A program made the position numbers and the translations under genes. From Panopea generosa (Eukaryota; Mollusca; Bivalvia; Adapedonta; Hiatellidae), in contig CM055899.1 of NCBI GenBank assembly GCA_029582155.1, positions 81,313,556-81,377,555 on the forward strand: a stretch of DNA of 64,000 bases. Direction: 5' to 3'. Numbering within the stretch: the first letter of the stretch is position 1; the number at the start of each line of letters is the position of its first letter. Positions 47,561-59,500 of the stretch are shown piece after piece. A model generated the notes under the pieces. That model was not told the origin of the DNA. It saw nothing but the letters and a program-made list of their open reading frames with translations, and made no database searches.

Positions 47561-48470
47561 ATATCACTGGTAACCATCGATAGACACAGATAAACAATCG
47601 GATAATATCACTGTTAAACACAGATAAAGAGTCCTGAAATATCACTGGTACACACTGACAGGTACAAATAGACAGACTATCAATATCTCTGTTAGTCACT
47701 GAAAGTCACTGATAGGCATACTATGGTTTATAAAATAATGGCTGGAATCCAAATTTATGTTTAAAACAAAAGTGATTAAAATAAATTTCACAATGTCCTG
47801 ACGGTAATTCCGATCTGACTGGTAAATTATCCAGCCAACGACGCTGTCCAAAAGTAGTACACTATATCTGTCTCCGAACTTGTGTTATTTATATCCTTGA
47901 ATAATTAACAGTCCACTTTTAAAAAATAAACAGGAGCTAAAATTCATAGAAGAAATATTAATAAATCAAATTAAAATTTTAAAAGAAAGTTCATAAAAAC
48001 ATACTGCATAAAAATACCATCAATATCACTGTTTAACATTGATAGACACTGATATACATACCATTAATATCACTAGGTAAACATTGAAAGACACTGATAG
48101 ACATACCACCAATATCACTGTTAAACATTGAAAGACACTGATAGACATACCACCAAAATCACTGTTAAACATTGAAAGACACTGATAGACATATCATCAA
48201 TATCACTGGTAAACACTGACAGACACTGATAGACATACCATCACTATCACTGGTAAACACTGACAGACACAGACAAACAGTCCGGCAATATCACTGTTAA
48301 ACGCTGACAGACACAGATAAACAATCCGTTAATATCACTGGTAAACACAGATAAACAGTCCGGTAATATCACTGGTAAACACTGACAGACACAGATAAAC
48401 AGTTCGGTAACACACTTGTAAACACTGACAGACACAGATAAACAGTCCGGTATTATCAAATACCAAAAAA
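47561..48470 (+). repeat. 44-bp tandem array, right part (with diverged ~40-bp variants)
   Basis: Starts 'atcactggtaaccatcgata' and resumes the left-part motif. 47720-48000 is an unrelated AT-rich stretch. From 48000 units of 'ctgttaaacattgaaagac' plus 'actgatagacataccac' appear, then typical 44-bp units from about 48250 to 48465. Confidence 0.85.
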
Positions 48471-49200
48471 ACACTGCAATAATCGTTTATTCGGCCCTAA
48501 ATCCAAATCATATTATCAAAACATTGTCAAAGTATGCTCATCCGATGGTTTATTTCTGTCATAACTACTAATAATTGCAGTTGAAATGTTATTCCTGGCG
48601 AAATGTTTGTCTTTCTGCTTTCCCGTAACTGTCATAGAGAACCGACGCATCGCAATTTGTTGTAGAAGTTGCTACGATTTGGAAAACTCAACTACTTAGT
48701 TTAAATGAGGTTTGTACCCATATCTGTTCGAACCATGTATTGGGAGGTATCAGATTGATTCGTGTAACACGGTCATTTATGATCTGTCGGCGATTAACAT
48801 CTGCCTAAAACGAATTCTTCTCAATAGTAATATCGGTGTATAACATAATATTATATTTGTATAGTAGTTCTGCACTGTGTACAGCAGCTACTGGATCACA
48901 ATATATCCAGTAATTATCATTTATCAGTAAGGATTTGTAATTAAGGGAAAATGACGTAAACATGTTAATTTTATCAATGAAATAATGAGTTGAAGTAAAA
49001 GGATTTCTAAACGTTGTTTTACTTTCTTTTTATTAATTTAAACTGTGATTGTCATGATGAAAGTTTATAGATATTGTGAAAAGCGTGCAATTCTCAAAGA
49101 TCTGTGTTATTTGAGCATGTTAAAGAACTATAAGAATAACCACTTTACAGCTGTCTGCACTACATTGTATTAATGAATCTTCTTAATAAAGGCGAAAAGT
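48471..49200. other. Non-coding stretch
   Basis: AT-rich; nothing supportable. Confidence 0.4.
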
Positions 49201-49204
49201 ATTT

Positions 49205-49322
49205 TGTGCCGTACCCAAGTGGTCTATGATGTTGCCTTAAGAACACTTACCTGTCACCACTGAGGTTGCAGGTTCGAGGACAGATCTCGGTCCATAGTAA
49301 CTCCTGCATTGGTGTCATGTTC
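49205..49322 (+). mobile_element. tRNA-like SINE head candidate
   Basis: 'caagtggtctatgatg' followed about 50 bp later by the B-box-like 'ggttcgaggac'. Copies elsewhere in the window were not found, so this rests on the promoter-like boxes alone. Confidence 0.4.
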
Positions 49323-49324
49323 TA

Positions 49325-50530
49325 GCTCGCCTTTTTTAAAAAAAGAGAGCTATTGTCATGACCCTGGGGTCGACGTCGTTGTTGTTGTTGTCATCGTCGT
49401 CGTCGTCGCTTTAAGCTGATGTTAAGCTCGCCTTAAATAGTCATGTTATTGTGACTAAACTTCATAAAAACGTTCATATACTGTTTTAGAAACAATGCAT
49501 CTAGCTAACTAACTTAGATTTTCATACTTTGAGCTCTAATATCTTAGGTTAATGTTTTTTGTTAAGCTTGGGTTTGATTAAAGTTTTATGTCTAGCGCAG
49601 ATTTTTCATGTAATGTTGACTAAACTTCATTCATTAACACCTCCATATTATTTTTTAAAAACAAGGTATATACATGTAGCTATATTTCCATACTTTCGTC
49701 TCTAAAACATTAGGTAAACGTTGTTTATTTAGTTTTTTTCAGTAATACTGTTGATTCTGTAAACTAATCATTATCAACTAAAAAGGTTTACTTCACTGAT
49801 CTATTTAATGGACTTGCTAAATACCTGCATTATATGGTTAAAGTCTTATGTGCCCAAAACTGTTATTGGGTACCTATATGTTGTATGCTAGCCCCATCGT
49901 TCAATATTTTCTTGACGGCCTGCCCGAGCGCGACCAAAACCTCACCCTCGGTCGCGCATTATTTTATATAATTTTGCTTTGTATTTAATCAAATGCTCTG
50001 CCAATTTCAACTTTGTTACCGGCACCAAGACCATCACCTTCCTCCACCCCGGTCAATTTATTATTTTATATCTTGGATTTTGTTTTAAATCAAATACTCT
50101 GCCCATTTAAACTTTGCTCTGTATTGAATTAGATACGCTGCCTCATTTTTTTCTTTATTAAACTTTGTCGCATACATCTCACCAACCCTGCTAACCCCAT
50201 CCATATCCAGATTAAAAAAAAATGTATTAAATTACACAGTTTGCCTCTTTTCAACATACGTACAGGATAGCTAGCCACAGCCGGATACAGACATATGAGT
50301 AGTGTACATATAATAAACTCCTCTGTGATAAGCCTGGAATAGTGAAGTTAAATCTGTTCTTCGAGAGCTCTTGGTTGTTTTTTTTTAAATCTATTTTATA
50401 TTTTCAATAAAGTATTGATTTTGTACACTAATCACCGTCGTGTTAAAAAGGTTTACTTCACTGACTGTGACCTACTTAATCGTATGAAAGAAAGATGAAC
50501 GCCTGCACCCGCGTACGGGTCTCTTGTTTC
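49325..50530 (+). repeat. Dispersed repeat (fourth family)
   Basis: Begins 'agctcgccttttttaaaaaa' and 'gagagctattgtcatgaccc', with a GC-richer (gtcgtc)n patch. It then has diverged internal units ('gactaaacttcat...', 'ttaggttaatgttt', 'aggtttacttcactga'), ending 'cgcgtacgggtctcttgttt'. The architecture matches the repeats at 13745 and 15786. Confidence 0.6.
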
Positions 50531-52617
50531 ATTTCCAAATAAGTCTTCTTTAAAACCAGTGTTGCGTTTCATATCTTGAATGTATATAAATGGGCATGGC
50601 CTCAGACTTGTATTTGATCTTTATCGTGTTATTGTGAGGAAATGCGATGTTAATTAGGAACACATGTTGGTTGTTAATGAGAAATATTAATAAGCAAACG
50701 TATGCAATTATTGTCCAACTAATATTATTCGGATGTCGCAGATGGCATAGGTGTAATTAGCAGTAAATATAAGTATATGTTAATTATTCATTGTTACATA
50801 TTCTAAACAAACAATACAATATCTACAAGCGTTGATTTATAGCGTGTTGCGATCCCTGCACGCACTTGTCAGCATAAATACAACGTCTAAAACAGTAGTG
50901 GCACTCTTTGAACCAGTATATTCGGCACAAATAAAAAACAATCTCAACTTATTATTTATACTGGACAACTGTAATGTTTTTTTTAATACAAGATATTCTA
51001 AAAAACGAAAAAGAAATCTTCAAAATTAGCAAAAATCACTTTCATTTAGATATTTTGTAATTTTCTAAACAATTTCATGGAGTTTTACAAAAGTATGATT
51101 AGACATGTACGATACAAAATTGCTAAAACCACTCCGGTTCTACATAGAAAAATGACTCAAGAGTGATTCGTATACATTCTGATCTTACTTCCCAGTCTAG
51201 CTAAATAAATTGTTATAAACTAAACCTTAGTACCTGTGTCTTATACCAATATATCCCCAGAGTATTCCGCAAATGGATTTCTGAATGCTTCCATAACCAC
51301 ACAGAGGCCATCTCAAGCTTATGTGCTTGATCTGTTGGTACTCAAGTAAATAATGTTTTGTTTATTGTTCATTACATTTTTGTCATTTGCAAACGTTTTG
51401 CTTTCTCGTCCACCAAAATCATGTCATAAATGGCAACAAGGAGCCAAATTAAAAGTTCAAAAAGATTTTTGTTCAGCTTAAATTGCCTTGTTACAGAGAC
51501 CCGTCAAAACTTCAAGGTAACAGACCAGATAAGAAATCTGCGGTGAAACCAAGAAAATAAAGTACTGATACCATCGTCTGTATCCAAAATAATTTTACAA
51601 AAGTATGTGAAATGAGTAAGCAGTTGTCTGATAGGCAAAAAGTGTACATTTATATGTAAGGCTTTGAGGAAACATCATCCGTCATGTCAACTGCATTAAT
51701 GCAGTAATTACCGCCAAGCCAGCGGCAACATACTGAACAGGTTGAGACAGAAGGGCGCATTTGTCAATGATTGAATATTAAGCTGATCCCACCAACATAT
51801 TTACCTGACAAAACGACTATGATGAGTGTCCACTCTGAATTTTTTATCTTGAAACTAATAGTACTTTTGATTTCTAAATTATTAAAATAGTGAATAATTA
51901 ACAACTTGTAACTGATAGTTTTCCGACAACACACACACTTAACATGCCCCCTATATATGTATAATATATACGTATGTCTTGTCTATTTATCTTTAGAGTT
52001 TTGATACTCGTAATGCATAGAAAGTATATGAATCAGTACAGCCAAGCATTAAAAGAATAAAAACATAACAGGCATTATTAGTATTTTTTAATATTTTAAG
52101 ACAAAAGATATATTTTTATATCACTCGTTTAAAAGCTATACTATCTTACAATTTGTTTGATTTAATTATCAATCTTTTATATTATTTGATATTGAAATAT
52201 TAAAGTATAGTAAATAATGTAAATATACGTTAACATTAAAACTTAGATACATTTTATAATGATTTACCCCTTCCAGCTTAATTTGTATATAGATACAATG
52301 TTTTGATGTATATAATGCATGCTTTTTTAAATTTAATTTGTGCATGTTTATAAATCTTGTAACTGTTAAATTTATTAATATTTAATATTAATGAAATGTG
52401 TCGAAAAATTATAATAGCTTATTGAAATTATAGAAATAGATGCTATTTTTTTTAAAGATTTTTAAGTCTAAATTTAGCACATTTTTATATTTGAAATTAT
52501 TCTTTCGCAATAAAAACCTTAAATATCAACCAACGATATAAAAGATATGTAAGGCCTTGGCGAATAAACATCATCTGTCATATCCAGTGCATTAATGCAG
52601 TAATTACATCAAGGTCA
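50531..52617. other. AT-rich stretch bounded by a short direct duplication
   Basis: 51655-51735 and 52548-52630 share 'gtaaggc.ttg', 'aacatcatc.gtca' and 'tgcattaatgcagtaattac' and look like diverged direct copies. Between them 51840-52500 is very AT-rich. No gene was recognised. Confidence 0.55.
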
Positions 52618-54693
52618 GTGGCTCCTGACCAACATACAACCTTAGCAGTGAGAGGTAAGTGATCCTGATCAACATACAACCTTAGCAGTGAGAGGTAAGT
52701 GATCCTGACCAACATACAACCTTAGCAGTGAGAGGTAAGTGCTCCTGACCAACATACAACCTTAGCAGTGAGAGGTAAGTGATCCTGACCAACATACAAC
52801 CTTAGCAGTGAGAGGTAAGTGATCCTGATCAACATACAACCTTAGCAGTGAGAGGTAAGTGATCCTGACCAACATACAACCTTAGCAGTGAGAGGTGAGT
52901 GATCCTGACCAACATACAACCTTAGCAGTGAGAGGTGAGTGATCCTGACCAACATACAACCTTAGCAGTGAGAGGTGAGTGATCCTGACCAACATACAAC
53001 CTTAGCAGTGAGAGGTGAGTGATCCTGACCAACATACAACCTTAACAGTGAGAGGTGAGTGATCCTGACCAACATACAACCTTAGCAGTGAGAGGTGAGT
53101 GATCCTGACCAACATACAACCTTAGCAGTGAGAGGTAAGTGATCCTGATCAACATACAACCTTAGCAGTGAGAGGTAAGTGCTCCTGACCAACATACAAC
53201 CTTAGCAGTGAGAGGTAAGTGCTCCTGACCAACATACAACCTTAGCAGTGATAGGTAAGTGATCCTGACCAACATACAACCTTAGCAGTGAGAGGTAAGT
53301 GCTCCTGACCAACATACAACCTTAGCAGTGAGAGGTAAGTGCTCCTGACCAACATACAACCTTAGCAGTGAGAGGTAAGTGATCCTGACCAACATACAAC
53401 CTTAGCAGTGAGAGGTAAGTGATCCTGACCAACATACAACCTTAGCAGTGAGAAGTGAGTGATCCTGACCAACATACAACCTTAGCAGTGAGAGGTGAGT
53501 GATCCTGACCAACATACAACCTTAGCAGTGAGAGGTGAGTGATCCTGACCAACATACAACCTTAGCAGTGAGAGGTGAGTGATCCTGACCAACATACAAC
53601 CTTAGCAGTGAGAAGTGAGTGATCCTGACCAACATACAACCTTAGCAGTGAGAGGTGAGTGATCCTGACCAACATACAACCTTAGCAGTGAGAGGTGAGT
53701 GATCCTGACCAACATACAACCTTAGCAGTGAGAGGTAAGTGATCCTGACCAACATACAACCTTAGCAGTGAGAGGTAAGTGCTCCTGACCAACATACAAC
53801 CTTAGCAGTGAGAGGTAAGTGCTCCTAATCAACATACAACCTTAGCAGTGAGAGGTAAGTGCTCCTGATCAACATACAACCTTAGCAGTGAGAGGAAAGT
53901 GCTCCTGACCAACATACAACCTAAGCAGTGAGAGGTAAGTGATCCTGATCAACATACAACCTTAGCAGTGAGAGGTAAGTGCTCCAGACCAACATACAAC
54001 CTAAGCAGTGAGAGGTAAGTGCTACTGACCAACATACAACCTTAGCAGTGAGAGGTAAGTGATCCTGACCAACATACAACCTTAGCAGTGAGAAGTGAGT
54101 GATCCTGACCAACATACAACCTTAGCAGTGAGAGGTGAGTGATCCTGACCAACATACAACCTTAGCAGTGAGAGGTGAGTGATCCCGACCAACATACAAC
54201 CTTAGCAGTGAGAGGTAAGTGAGTGATCCTTACCAACATACAACCTTAGCAGTGAGAGGTGAGTGATCCTGACCAACATACAACTTTAGCAGTGAGAAGT
54301 GAGTGATCCTGACCAACATACAACCTTAGCAGTGAGAAGTGAGTGATCCTGACCAACATACAACATTAGCAGTGAGAAGTGAGTGATCCTGACCAACATA
54401 CAACCTTAGCAGTGAGAGGTAAGTACTCCTGACCAACATACAACCTTAGCAGTGAGAGGTGAGTGATCCTGACCAACATACAACCTTAGCAGTGAGAAGT
54501 GAGTGATCCTGACCAACATACAACATTAGCAGTGAGAGGTGAGTGATCCTGACCAACATACAACCTTAGCAGTGAGAGGTAAGTGATCCTGACCAACATA
54601 CAACCTTAGCAGTGAGAGGTAAGTGATCCTGACCAACATACAACCTTAGCAGTGAGAGGTAAGTGATCCTGACCAACATACAACCTTAGCAGT
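52618..54693 (+). repeat. 40-bp tandem array (~52 units) with splice-donor-like motif
   Basis: The unit is 'cttagcagtgagaggtaagt' plus 'gatcctgaccaacatacaac'. Units are nearly identical, with a few subtypes (gtaagt or gtgagt; gatcct or gctcct; agagg or agaag). A 4-base insertion (gtga) occurs near 54222. Almost every unit holds AGAGGTAAGT or AGAGGTGAGT, which fits the metazoan 5' splice-site consensus. It joins the 73-bp array directly at 54693. Confidence 0.97.
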
Positions 54694-56203
54694 CTTCATA
54701 CAAGTAATAAGTAAATACTAGTCCGTCCATACAAACAACAGTAACTAAATACGAATCCGACCATACTTGCATACAAGTTTTAAGTGAATACTAGTCCGTC
54801 CATATAAACAACAGTAAATAAATACGAATCCGACCATATTTGCATACAAGTTATAAGTAAATACTAGTCCGTCCATACCAACAACAGTAAATAAATATGA
54901 ATCCGACCATACTTACAAGTTATAAGTATATACTAGTACGTCCATACAAACAACAGTAAATAAATATGAATCCGACCATACTTACAAGTTATAAGTAAAT
55001 ACTAGTCCGTCCATACAAACAACTGTAAATAAATATGAATCCCACCATACTTGCATACAAGTTATAAGTAAATACTAGTCCGTCCATACAAACAACAGTA
55101 AATAAATGCGAATCCCACAATACTTGCATACAAGTTATAAGTAAATACTAGTCCATCCATACAAACAACTGTAAATAAATACTAATCCGACCATACTTGC
55201 ATACAAGTTATAAGTAAATACTAGTCCGTCCATAAAAACAACAGTAAAAAATTTGAATCAGACCATACTTGCATACAAGTTATAAGTAAATACAAGTCCG
55301 TCCATACAAACAACAGTAACTAAATACGAATCCGACCATACTAGCATACAAGTTATAAGTAAATACTAGTCCGTCCATACAAACAACAGTAACTAAATAC
55401 GAATCCGACCATACTTGCATACAAGTTGTAAGTAAATACTAGTCCGTCCATATAAACAACAGTAAATAAATATGAATCCGACCATACTTACAAGTTATAA
55501 GTGAATACTAGTCCGTCCATACAAACAACAGTAAATAAATACGAATCCGACCATACTTGCATACAAGTTATAAGTAAATACTAGTCCGTCCATACAAACA
55601 ACAGTAAATAAATACGAATCAGACCATACTTACAAGTTATAAGTATATACTAGTACGTCCATACAAACAACAGTAACTAAATACGAATCCGACCATACTT
55701 GCATACAAGTTTTAAGTAAATACTAGTCCGTCCATATAAACAACAGTAAATAAATACAAATCCGACCATACTTGCATACAAGTTATAAGTAAATACTAGT
55801 CCGTCCATACAAACAACAGTAAATAAATATGAATCCGACCATACTTACAAGTTATAAGTATATACTAGTACGTCCATACAAACAACAGTAAATAAATATG
55901 AATCCGACCATACTTACAAGTTATAAGTAAATACTAGTCCGTCCATACAAACAACAGTAAATAAATATGAATCCAACCATACTTACAAGTTATAAGTGAA
56001 TACTAGTCCGTCCATACAAACAACAGTAAATAAATATAAATCCGACCATACTTACATACAAGTTATAAGTAAATACTAGTCCGTCCATACAAACAACAGT
56101 AAATAAATACGAATCCGACCATACTTGCATACAAGTTGTAAATACTAGTCCGTCCATACAAACAACAGTAAATAAATACGAATCCGACCATACTTGCATA
56201 CAA
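54694..56203 (+). repeat. 73-bp satellite array, copy 2
   Basis: About 21 units with 'ctagtccgtccatacaaaca', 'acagtaaataaatacgaatc', 'cgaccatacttgcatacaag' and 'ttataagtaaata'. Some units lack the 'gcata' part (about 67 bp). It is the same family and strand as 24825-26140, but with the 'cagtaaat' variant instead of 'ctgtaaat' and no alternating dimer. Confidence 0.96.
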
Positions 56204-56406
56204 TCATGTTAATCGGCAAATTTCCGGCGATTATTGTGCCAGAATGGATGACCTTTATCACATCTTGCAAACAGATATCTTGAAATCATTTTAATCCATG
56301 TCTTAAATAGATTAGCAGAACATACTTTCTCTCACAGTCACGTTTTAACTAAACTTCAGTAACGATGGTGTTATTCAGTGGGATCGTTTTACTGGCAACG
56401 TGTTAG

Positions 56407-56528
56407 TTTCATGCTTTGGACGTTTCGAATGGCTCCGTGAAGAAGGGTCTCGCGGTTTACGGTGGGAAAGATGGGAGTAACTTTCACTGTGATGATATCA
56501 AAGTATTTGGTAGTAACATATCATGGTG
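56407..56528 (+). CDS. GH128-like gene, first visible exon
   Basis: Encodes FHALDVSNGSVKKGLAVYGG and on to VFGSNISWW, ending at donor TGGTG|GTAAGT. An in-frame TAG just before the exon shows it must be spliced at its 5' side (…cgtgttag). The KKGLAVYGG start is the usual first strand of this family. Confidence 0.82.
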
Positions 56529-59500
56529 GTAAGTGTAATATTTACATATGTCTGGTGTTCACATGCACATCGCCTCTCTTGAATACTTATTTGTTTAGTG
56601 TTCACCTTTACATTGTCTCTCTGCGGAAACTTATATGCCTAACGAAAGCGGTCACCTTAACATCGCCACTCTGTGGATATTTATATGCCCAACGACAGCG
56701 GTCACCTTTACATCGCCTCTCTGTGGATATTTATATGCCTAGCGACAGCGGTCACTTTAACATCGCCTCTCTGCGGATATTTATATGCCTAACGACAGCG
56801 GTCACCTTAACATCGCCTCTCTGCGGACATTTATATGCCTAGCGACAGCGGTCACCTTTATATCGTCTCTCTGTGGATATTTATATGCCTAGCGACAGCG
56901 GTCACCTTTACATCGTCTCTCTGTGGATATTTATATGCCTAGCGGCAGCGGTCACCTTTACACCGCCTCTCTGTGGATATTTATATGCCAAGCGTTTACC
57001 TTTAAAGCAACACATCCACGTTTGAACTTTTAAAAAAAAAAATTTAATTGAGTAATGAGCACATTTCCCATATAAACATATGATCAATTAGCTGTATATG
57101 AGCATATAAACACAATCCCGAGCAAAATTATGCCAAAATTATAATGCGTGACTAACACTTTATAAAACAAGCGTGTAATTCACCCGAGTCAAAAAAAATT
57201 GTCAAAATGACTTTCAAGGCAGGTACACTAAGTACAAAGTACACTACGCACTAAAACGTGAAGTTTTTTAATACGACTCGCATAATTCAATTTGAAGCCA
57301 AGTTGGAATCCTCGGCAATTTAAAAATAACTTATAAAGCGTTTGTCACGCTTTATAATTTGAACATCTTTTTTTATAATTCTAAAGCGTTCTGGATAGTG
57401 TTTGTTGGCACATATACAGCTCACTAACCATATATTTATGTATCGGAAATGTGCTCACAACTCAATTGAAATTTTTTTTAAAAAAGTTTAAACGTGGATG
57501 TGTTGCTTTAAATCATCTCTCTGGATATTTATATGTCTAGTGTTCACATGCTCATCGCCTCTGTGAATACGTACCTTAACATCGCCCCTCTGCGGATATT
57601 TGTATGTGTAATGTTGACCTTTACATTACCTCTCTGTGAATATGTATATGTGTAATGTTGACCTTTACATCACACTTTAGTGGAAATGTATATAGTGGTC
57701 ATCTTTACATCGCCCCTCTGCGGCTATTTGTACTGTTCACCTTTACATCGCCTATCTGCGGATATGTATATGTGTAATGTTGACCTTCACATCACACTTT
57801 AGTGGAAATGTATATAGTGGTCATCTTTACATCGCCCCTCTGCGGATATTTATTTGTGTACTGTTAACCTTTACATCGCCTATCTGCGGATATGTATATG
57901 TGTAATGTTGACCTTTACACCTTTACATCGCCTATCTGCGAATGGAGAGTTGTATAAGAGTACATGTATTACGCTCACATTGATTTGTTGTTGATAATTG
58001 CATCATGAGAACTGGTAGTAATCATAACCACACCTTAATCACACTAAAGCCAATTGTTCGTGCATAAAACAATCAGGCCACAATATACTGAAAGGATGAA
58101 GAAACGCCAGGTGAATTATAAAACCGTATTATTAACTATTGTTCGTGATATTTACTGTTTTAAAATATACTGAATGACAAAAGAAACATATTTACAAGGA
58201 TCATAAAACTATATTTTAAACCTTTTCAAAATTTAACTTTGTGGTTGTGTCCGTTTTTAACAACGTGCCTATGTGAAACATTTTGCACGGATTTTTCCCC
58301 CAGGTTAATCGGTACACGTGCATTCCAAGCGAAAACAATACCTGTCAGGGGTACAGGCATTTGTGTAACCTTCAAGGAATGGAAACACTTGCCAATTATT
58401 AGTATACCGTCCCACAGTTTATACTCTGTCTGGGAAATGCTTTACCCACTATCAGAGGGTCATTGTCGTGCCTATCAATTATGTTTGCTGTAAATGTCCT
58501 ACAAAATATTTTACGTTCGAATCACAAGCCTACCTATACATTTTTGTGGGCATGTGTATATTGTCCATGAACGATACATATCAATTAAGAAATCAGTAAA
58601 AAAAGTTAATCTCCATATTGAAACGAACAGAAACACCGTTTTTTTCTGAAAGTAATTGTCAATATATCATATACAATCTTTGCACAGAGGTTGGTTGGTC
58701 TCCAACTATTGCAGCATGCGGTGTTACACGTCTACAACGGGCAGTTTGACGATATTTTGATTTTACGTATGCCGAGACAGACAGCCCATGCTACGGCTTC
58801 CTCGGAATAATGATAATACCACTCTGACCCTGCAATACGATGCTCCTTGTACTGAGTTACATATCAGTTCAACACGTTATGTCAAACTTGGAAAGCACAT
58901 GGTTATATGAGAATATGTTTTATGATAACTTTTTATTCAAATAATCCAAAGGGCTTAAAATCGTATGAGGACATAAACATATATACATAATATGACAATA
59001 CATTGTTCAAATGAGATTAATGTTTAACAAAAAGTAATACAATGTATAATCATTTGACAAAACATTATAATAGTTTAAATACAATTTAAAATAAATTGCC
59101 ATGAAATAGTGAAACACGTTACCAGTCAGTACGTAACGATTCTTCGTGCAGATGTTAAGGGGTTTTAAAGGTTACCTCTCTTGCATTACGCCCAAGAAAT
59201 TAGAGCTGTGTATACTTAAAGCGGTTTGGAATTATGTTTCTTGAAAATGCATGAGTGTCATATTCATTTGTGCATATGAGACATTGGGTACGAGAACATT
59301 GAAACATTTTCATGATTTCTGCCAAGTTTGGATGACATTTGGCTCTGTTTGATAAAGTCATTACAGTTTAAAGATGCGTACTGATGATACAGTGCAACAA
59401 ATGATCAGAATTGTTAAAAATGAAAAGATGCCATTAAACAATCGAACTTGTGGAAAAGCAACTAAGTCAACCCCATGTTCATTTTACATAACTGAACGAA

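Noticed and set aside
53921-54115. Minus-strand open frame in the 40-bp array
   Set aside because: Repetitive translation of satellite units only.
52618-54693. Possible CRISPR-like array
   Set aside because: Units are contiguous 40-bp tandem repeats without unique spacers, in a eukaryotic sequence.
55990-56199. Minus-strand open frames in the 73-bp satellites (also near 24731-24973)
   Set aside because: The unit is not a multiple of three, and the frames follow the satellite with no conserved protein.
58239-58493. 84-codon frame in the GH128 intron
   Set aside because: No start in good context, no family resemblance, no phase-compatible splice sites found.
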